DNA of 46,787 nucleotides, from the NCBI GenBank assembly GCA_035530055.1, contig DATKVN010000005.1:1-46787 (forward strand), read 5' to 3'. The notes below the pieces were generated by a model that saw only the letters and a list, made by a program, of their open reading frames with translations, did not search any database and was not told the origin of the DNA. This document shows positions 43,373 through 46,787 of the stretch, in pieces; the first letter of the stretch is position 1, and each line of letters opens with the position of its first letter. Both the position numbers and the translations under genes were made by a program. Source of the DNA: a bacterium. Its GTDB lineage: Bacteria; UBA6262; WVXT01.

Positions 43373-45592
43373 GTGGGAACTCTCCATTTTTCTTTAGACC
43401 CTAATAGACTGTGGCTGGTAATAGCCACTATTCTCGTCTTAGTAGTTCTCTTATACTGGAATTTCAAATGGATAGGGAAAAGGAAAGGTCTATTTTTTAT
43501 GTTGAGGCTATCAATCTATCTCCTTCTCATATTTCTTCTCTTTGAGCCAGTAAGAACTATAGAAGAAGAGCCGGATGAGGAAGCAAGCGTCGCTTTTTTG
43601 ATAGATACCTCAAGCAGCATGGGAGTGAAGGATCCTATTTCCCGGTTCTCTCTGGTCAAAGAATTTCTGAAAGGTCCTTTGCTTGAAGGATTAAAAGAGA
43701 AATACAATCTCCTCTTTTTTACTTTCGCTTCCACCTTCAGGCGAGCTACAGCAGAGGAAATCCTGCAGTCGATTCCTCAAGGAAAATCGACTGATATTGG
43801 ACAGGCTTTGGATGGCTTAGAAGAAGAACTTCGTGGCCAGAGACTGGCGGGAATTTTCCTCGTTACAGACGGGGCTCATAATGCAGGAAGAGATCCCCGT
43901 CTGGCAACTGAAAGGATTCCTGCCTCTATCTTTTCCGTGGGCGTGGGGAATCCCCGGGAATTCAAGGATTTGCAAATTTCCGAAGTTCAAGTTAGCGATT
44001 TTGTCTTCAAGAATACTCCCACAGATATAGGGGTAAACATAAGAAGTTATGGATTTGAAAATAAGGAGATATCGGTTATTTTAAAGAAAGAGACGGAAAT
44101 ACTCCAGACAAAGAAAGTTCGCATGCCCGAAGATGGGAAAGAGGTCTCTTTGAGTTTGCGCTTCACTCCCCGCTCGATAGGTTCTTTCCACTATACGATT
44201 TCCGTTCCCTCTTATAGAGGTGAAATCTCCTTTGTCAATAACAGAAAAGATTTCACTCTCCAGGTACTTCGGGATAAAATTAGAATTCTCTACATCTGTG
44301 GGCAACCAAGCTGGGAATATAAATTTTTAAGGACTGCTTTGAAGAACGACCCGAGCATAGAACTTGTCTCTTTTATAATCCTGCGTAATCCCGAAAATAT
44401 CTCTATAGTGCCGGAAAATCAGCTTTCCTTGATTCCCTTTCCTACAACAGAAATATTTACTAAACAGATATTCAACTTCGATTTACTTATATTTGAAAAT
44501 TTTACCTATACCCGCTTTGGGATTCCCAGAGAGTACCTGGAGAACATTCGGAAATTTGTTGTGGAAGCAGGGGGAGGCTTTCTGATGATAGGTGGAGACA
44601 ACTCCTTTGCCCGGGGAAGATATAAAGGGACGCCGGTTGAAGAGATATTGCCGGTGGAAATGGAGGAGGTAAAAGGAAACATTATTATAGACGGTAAGTT
44701 CAAAATGTTAACCAGAGAAGCCACGCATCCAATTCTGAGATTATCCGATAACCCGGGAGAGAATAGCCAGATATGGGCAAGGATGCCGGAGTTGGATGGT
44801 TGCAATCGTCTATTAAAAGCAAAGCCTGATGCCATTGTTTTAGGAGTCCATCCTTTAATTAAGAATAAGTACGGAAATCTGGTAATACTTGCTGTTTGGG
44901 AAAAAGGTAAAGGGAGGGTAATGAGTGTGGCTTCCAATAGTACCTGGAGATGGAGCTTTCAGGCTCGGGGGAGAGGCGGCACAGGTGCCTATTATGAACG
45001 GTTTTGGCATCAGGCTGTTCACTGGTTAGTGAAATCTCCCCAACTAAAACTCGTCCATCTAAATACAGACAAGAAAACCTATGCAAAAGGGGAAGAGATC
45101 CTTTTATCTGTCAGGGTGTTTAACAAATACTATAGGCCCAGTGAACATGCCCGGGTGTATGTAGAATTGGTAGACCCCTCAGGAAAGAGGATTGATTTAG
45201 GAAGCATCTCACCAACAGATAGACTTGGTGAATATGGAACTAATTATTTAGCCGAGAGAGAAGGAAAGTATACATTTACTGCCACAGCCTGGGAAGGCTC
45301 GAAGGTTCTCGGCAGGGATACTGCTTTCTGTAAAGTGGCCATTCCTTCTCTGGAGTGGGAAAATGCGCAACTGAACGAACCACTTTTGAGAGAACTCTCA
45401 GATTTAACTAAGGGAAAATATTTCCATATTAGTAGTATTGAATCGGAAGAAATCATTTTACCTGAAGTAAGGGAGACTACTCCTGTAGTGAAGAGAGTAG
45501 TAGCTGTGTGGAACAATCCTTTTATCTTTCTTCTTCTGTGTATATTGTTAGGTATAGAATGGTATATTCGTAGGAGAAGCGGGATGATGTAA
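43373..45592 (+). CDS. Membrane protein with VWA and GATase-like domains
   Basis: The start is put at GTG 43373, 6 bases after GAGAGGAAGG; TTG 43352 lies before it. The 739-aa product has two membrane helices near its start (LWLVIATILVLVVLLYW and FFMLRLSIYLLLIFLLF). A VWA domain follows with metal site DTSSS (78-82) and IFLVTDGAHNAGRDP. Two beta-rich domains lead to a GATase-1-like domain (ILYICGQPSWEYKFLRTAL, VVEAGGGFLMIGGDNSFARG). A beta-sandwich follows, and a final helix FIFLLLCILLGIEWYIRRR. It is the third intact VWA of the cluster. A periplasmic scaffold or sensor in the inner membrane is inferred. Confidence 0.85.
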   Translation: MGTLHFSLDPNRLWLVIATILVLVVLLYWNFKWIGKRKGLFFMLRLSIYLLLIFLLFEPVRTIEEEPDEEASVAFLIDTSSSMGVKDPISRFSLVKEFLKGPLLEGLKEKYNLLFFTFASTFRRATAEEILQSIPQGKSTDIGQALDGLEEELRGQRLAGIFLVTDGAHNAGRDPRLATERIPASIFSVGVGNPREFKDLQISEVQVSDFVFKNTPTDIGVNIRSYGFENKEISVILKKETEILQTKKVRMPEDGKEVSLSLRFTPRSIGSFHYTISVPSYRGEISFVNNRKDFTLQVLRDKIRILYICGQPSWEYKFLRTALKNDPSIELVSFIILRNPENISIVPENQLSLIPFPTTEIFTKQIFNFDLLIFENFTYTRFGIPREYLENIRKFVVEAGGGFLMIGGDNSFARGRYKGTPVEEILPVEMEEVKGNIIIDGKFKMLTREATHPILRLSDNPGENSQIWARMPELDGCNRLLKAKPDAIVLGVHPLIKNKYGNLVILAVWEKGKGRVMSVASNSTWRWSFQARGRGGTGAYYERFWHQAVHWLVKSPQLKLVHLNTDKKTYAKGEEILLSVRVFNKYYRPSEHARVYVELVDPSGKRIDLGSISPTDRLGEYGTNYLAEREGKYTFTATAWEGSKVLGRDTAFCKVAIPSLEWENAQLNEPLLRELSDLTKGKYFHISSIESEEIILPEVRETTPVVKRVVAVWNNPFIFLLLCILLGIEWYIRRRSGMM

Positions 45593-45601
45593 GAGGAGAA
45601 A

Positions 45602-46787
45602 ATGGTCGATGCCTATTTCCAATTGATTAGAATAATTGGTAAGGTCAAAAGATGGATAAGAATCAAAAGTTTAATTGAGGGGATTCTTTTGTCCTTTTCC
45701 ATTCTTCTGGGATTGGTAATAGTTTTTAGCATTTTAGACTATTCAATTTCGTTTAATTCCAGGGTGCGCCTCTATTTTCTTATAGGTCTTATTCTTTCCA
45801 TTATTATTCTGTTAGTAAAATTTATTGTTATTCCTTTACTTTCCCCTTTAACCGAGAATAAGATTGCCCTCAAAATTCAGAAAAGGTACCCCGCCTTAAG
45901 AGACGATTTGATAAATTCTATACAGCTCTTTCCCATAGCAAGCTTGAGAGATGAAGTCTATGTATCTAAAGCACTGATTGGTGAACTTATTAGAAGGACT
46001 TCCCAAAAGGTGAGAATCGTTAACCCTTTTGAGGTAGAAGATATAAAGCGTCTTAAGAAATTTTTCTTTACAAGTCTTTCAGTTTCTCTCATCTTCTCTT
46101 TTCTTCTTTTCTTTCCACCGCGTATTCTTCCCTTTTCACTTCCCCGGCTTTTGAGGCCCTTGGATTATGAACAGGTGAATCGGTTACTGCAGGTTACTCC
46201 AGGGAACGTAGAAGTGTTACATGACGAAAGTCAGAAGATTGGAGTGGAGATTTTCCAGAGAGGGGGAACTCCTTACTTAATCTATAAGATTTCCGGAGGT
46301 AACTGGCAAAGAGCCAAAATGCTTAAAGAAGCATACCCAGAAGGAGAAACTCGTAAGTTCTCTTATAAATTCTCGAAGATTACTCAACCAATCGATTATT
46401 TTATTAAGTGGAAAGATTTGCGTACTCAGACTTACTCTATCAGTGTAGTCATCCTTCCGGAAGTGGGAGACGTTTCTGTCAAATACATCTATCCTTCCTA
46501 TACAGGATTGCCTGAGTTGAAGGTGGAGAAGACCAGCGGGGACCTTGAGGCACTACTGGGAACTCAAGTGCAAATGACTTTGAAGGCTAATAAGCCCATA
46601 AGGAAAGGATTCCTTCTAACCGATGATGGAAAGAGACTACCCCTCAAAATTGAGAAAGATTTGTACTTGGAAGGGGGTTTAGTTCTCACTGGCGAGAGAG
46701 TCTACTGGGTGGAAGTGGAAGACACTCAGGGTTATACGAATCCCAGTCCAATCAAGCACTACATAAAGACGCTTCTTGACAATCCCC
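45602..46787 (+). CDS. DUF4175-like membrane protein (3' end outside window)
   Basis: The frame is open from ATG 45602 (AAGAGGAGA upstream) to the window end, giving at least 395 residues. Two membrane helices lie at about residues 26-75 (GILLSFSILLGLVIVFSIL, YFLIGLILSIIILLVKFIVI) and a third at about 155-175 (FFFTSLSVSLIFSFLLFF). An extracytoplasmic region contains the DUF4175 hallmark VKYIYPSYTGLP with GDLEALLGTQVQM, then ADLIS-like beta strands. It begins 9 bases after the VWA/GATase gene and is the sixth gene of the MoxR cluster. Long Q/G-rich C-termini are common in this family but lie outside the window. Confidence 0.8.
   Translation, partial: MVDAYFQLIRIIGKVKRWIRIKSLIEGILLSFSILLGLVIVFSILDYSISFNSRVRLYFLIGLILSIIILLVKFIVIPLLSPLTENKIALKIQKRYPALRDDLINSIQLFPIASLRDEVYVSKALIGELIRRTSQKVRIVNPFEVEDIKRLKKFFFTSLSVSLIFSFLLFFPPRILPFSLPRLLRPLDYEQVNRLLQVTPGNVEVLHDESQKIGVEIFQRGGTPYLIYKISGGNWQRAKMLKEAYPEGETRKFSYKFSKITQPIDYFIKWKDLRTQTYSISVVILPEVGDVSVKYIYPSYTGLPELKVEKTSGDLEALLGTQVQMTLKANKPIRKGFLLTDDGKRLPLKIEKDLYLEGGLVLTGERVYWVEVEDTQGYTNPSPIKHYIKTLLDNP

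Overview
This 46.8 kb window is a gene-dense, almost entirely plus-strand stretch of bacterial chromosome. It carries core information-processing, isoprenoid and envelope genes. No tRNA, rRNA, CRISPR array, transposase or prophage gene was found. The organism looks like an uncultivated diderm bacterium. A LolA-like lipoprotein chaperone, a signal-peptide LysM protein and RodZ fit a Gram-negative envelope, and Dxr, IspG and UppS show the MEP isoprenoid route. Gene order, several non-ATG starts and many intergenic palindromes suggest a deep candidate lineage of the Omnitrophota/Aerophobota kind. That placement is inference only, because no marker phylogeny could be run.

Layout. Positions 1-7.2 kb hold the end of a ComM-type ATPase, a LysM protein, dprA, a 62-aa acidic ORF, topA, xerC and a tail-anchored UBA-like protein of unknown function. 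Positions 7.3-15.8 kb hold rpsB-tsf-pyrH-frr-uppS-cdsA-dxr-rseP-ispG-radC, a translation, lipid and isoprenoid super-operon. Positions 15.9-29.7 kb hold proS, then nusA-infB-ylxP-rbfA-nrnA-truB-ribF behind a probable promoter plus attenuator. These are followed by an unusual Rossmann-GAF-GGDEF gene with its own perfect promoter, then rpsO-pnp-accB and a small winged-helix gene. Positions 29.8-38.1 kb hold uppP, ftsK, a lolA-like gene, rodZ, pgsA, pgpA, recA, a metallo-beta-lactamase-fold hydrolase and xerD. Positions 38.3-46.8 kb hold a MoxR-DUF58-BatA-DUF4159-VWA/GATase-DUF4175 cluster, cut by the window end.

The order dprA-topA-xerC-rpsB-tsf-pyrH-frr-uppS-cdsA-dxr-rseP-proS-nusA-infB-ylxP-rbfA-truB-ribF-rpsO-pnp-ftsK-rodZ-pgsA-recA follows the Bacillus subtilis chromosome closely. 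The equivalents of trmFO, hslVU, codY, rimP and cinA are missing, and lineage-specific genes are inserted.

The most notable observations are these. (1) At least eight intergenic loci hold palindromes bounded by GTAG and CTAC. Their stem sequences differ between copies but stay self-complementary, which resembles REP elements mobilised by RAYT/TnpA-REP. (2) truB has no in-frame ATG, GTG or TTG upstream of its conserved N-terminus and probably starts at CTG behind a perfect AGGAGG. (3) A UBA-like, tail-anchored membrane protein sits next to rpsB-tsf. (4) The Rossmann-GAF-GGDEF gene looks leaderless. (5) The FtsK gamma domain has lost the usual KOPS-reading signature. (6) The rpsB leader can form alternative hairpins.
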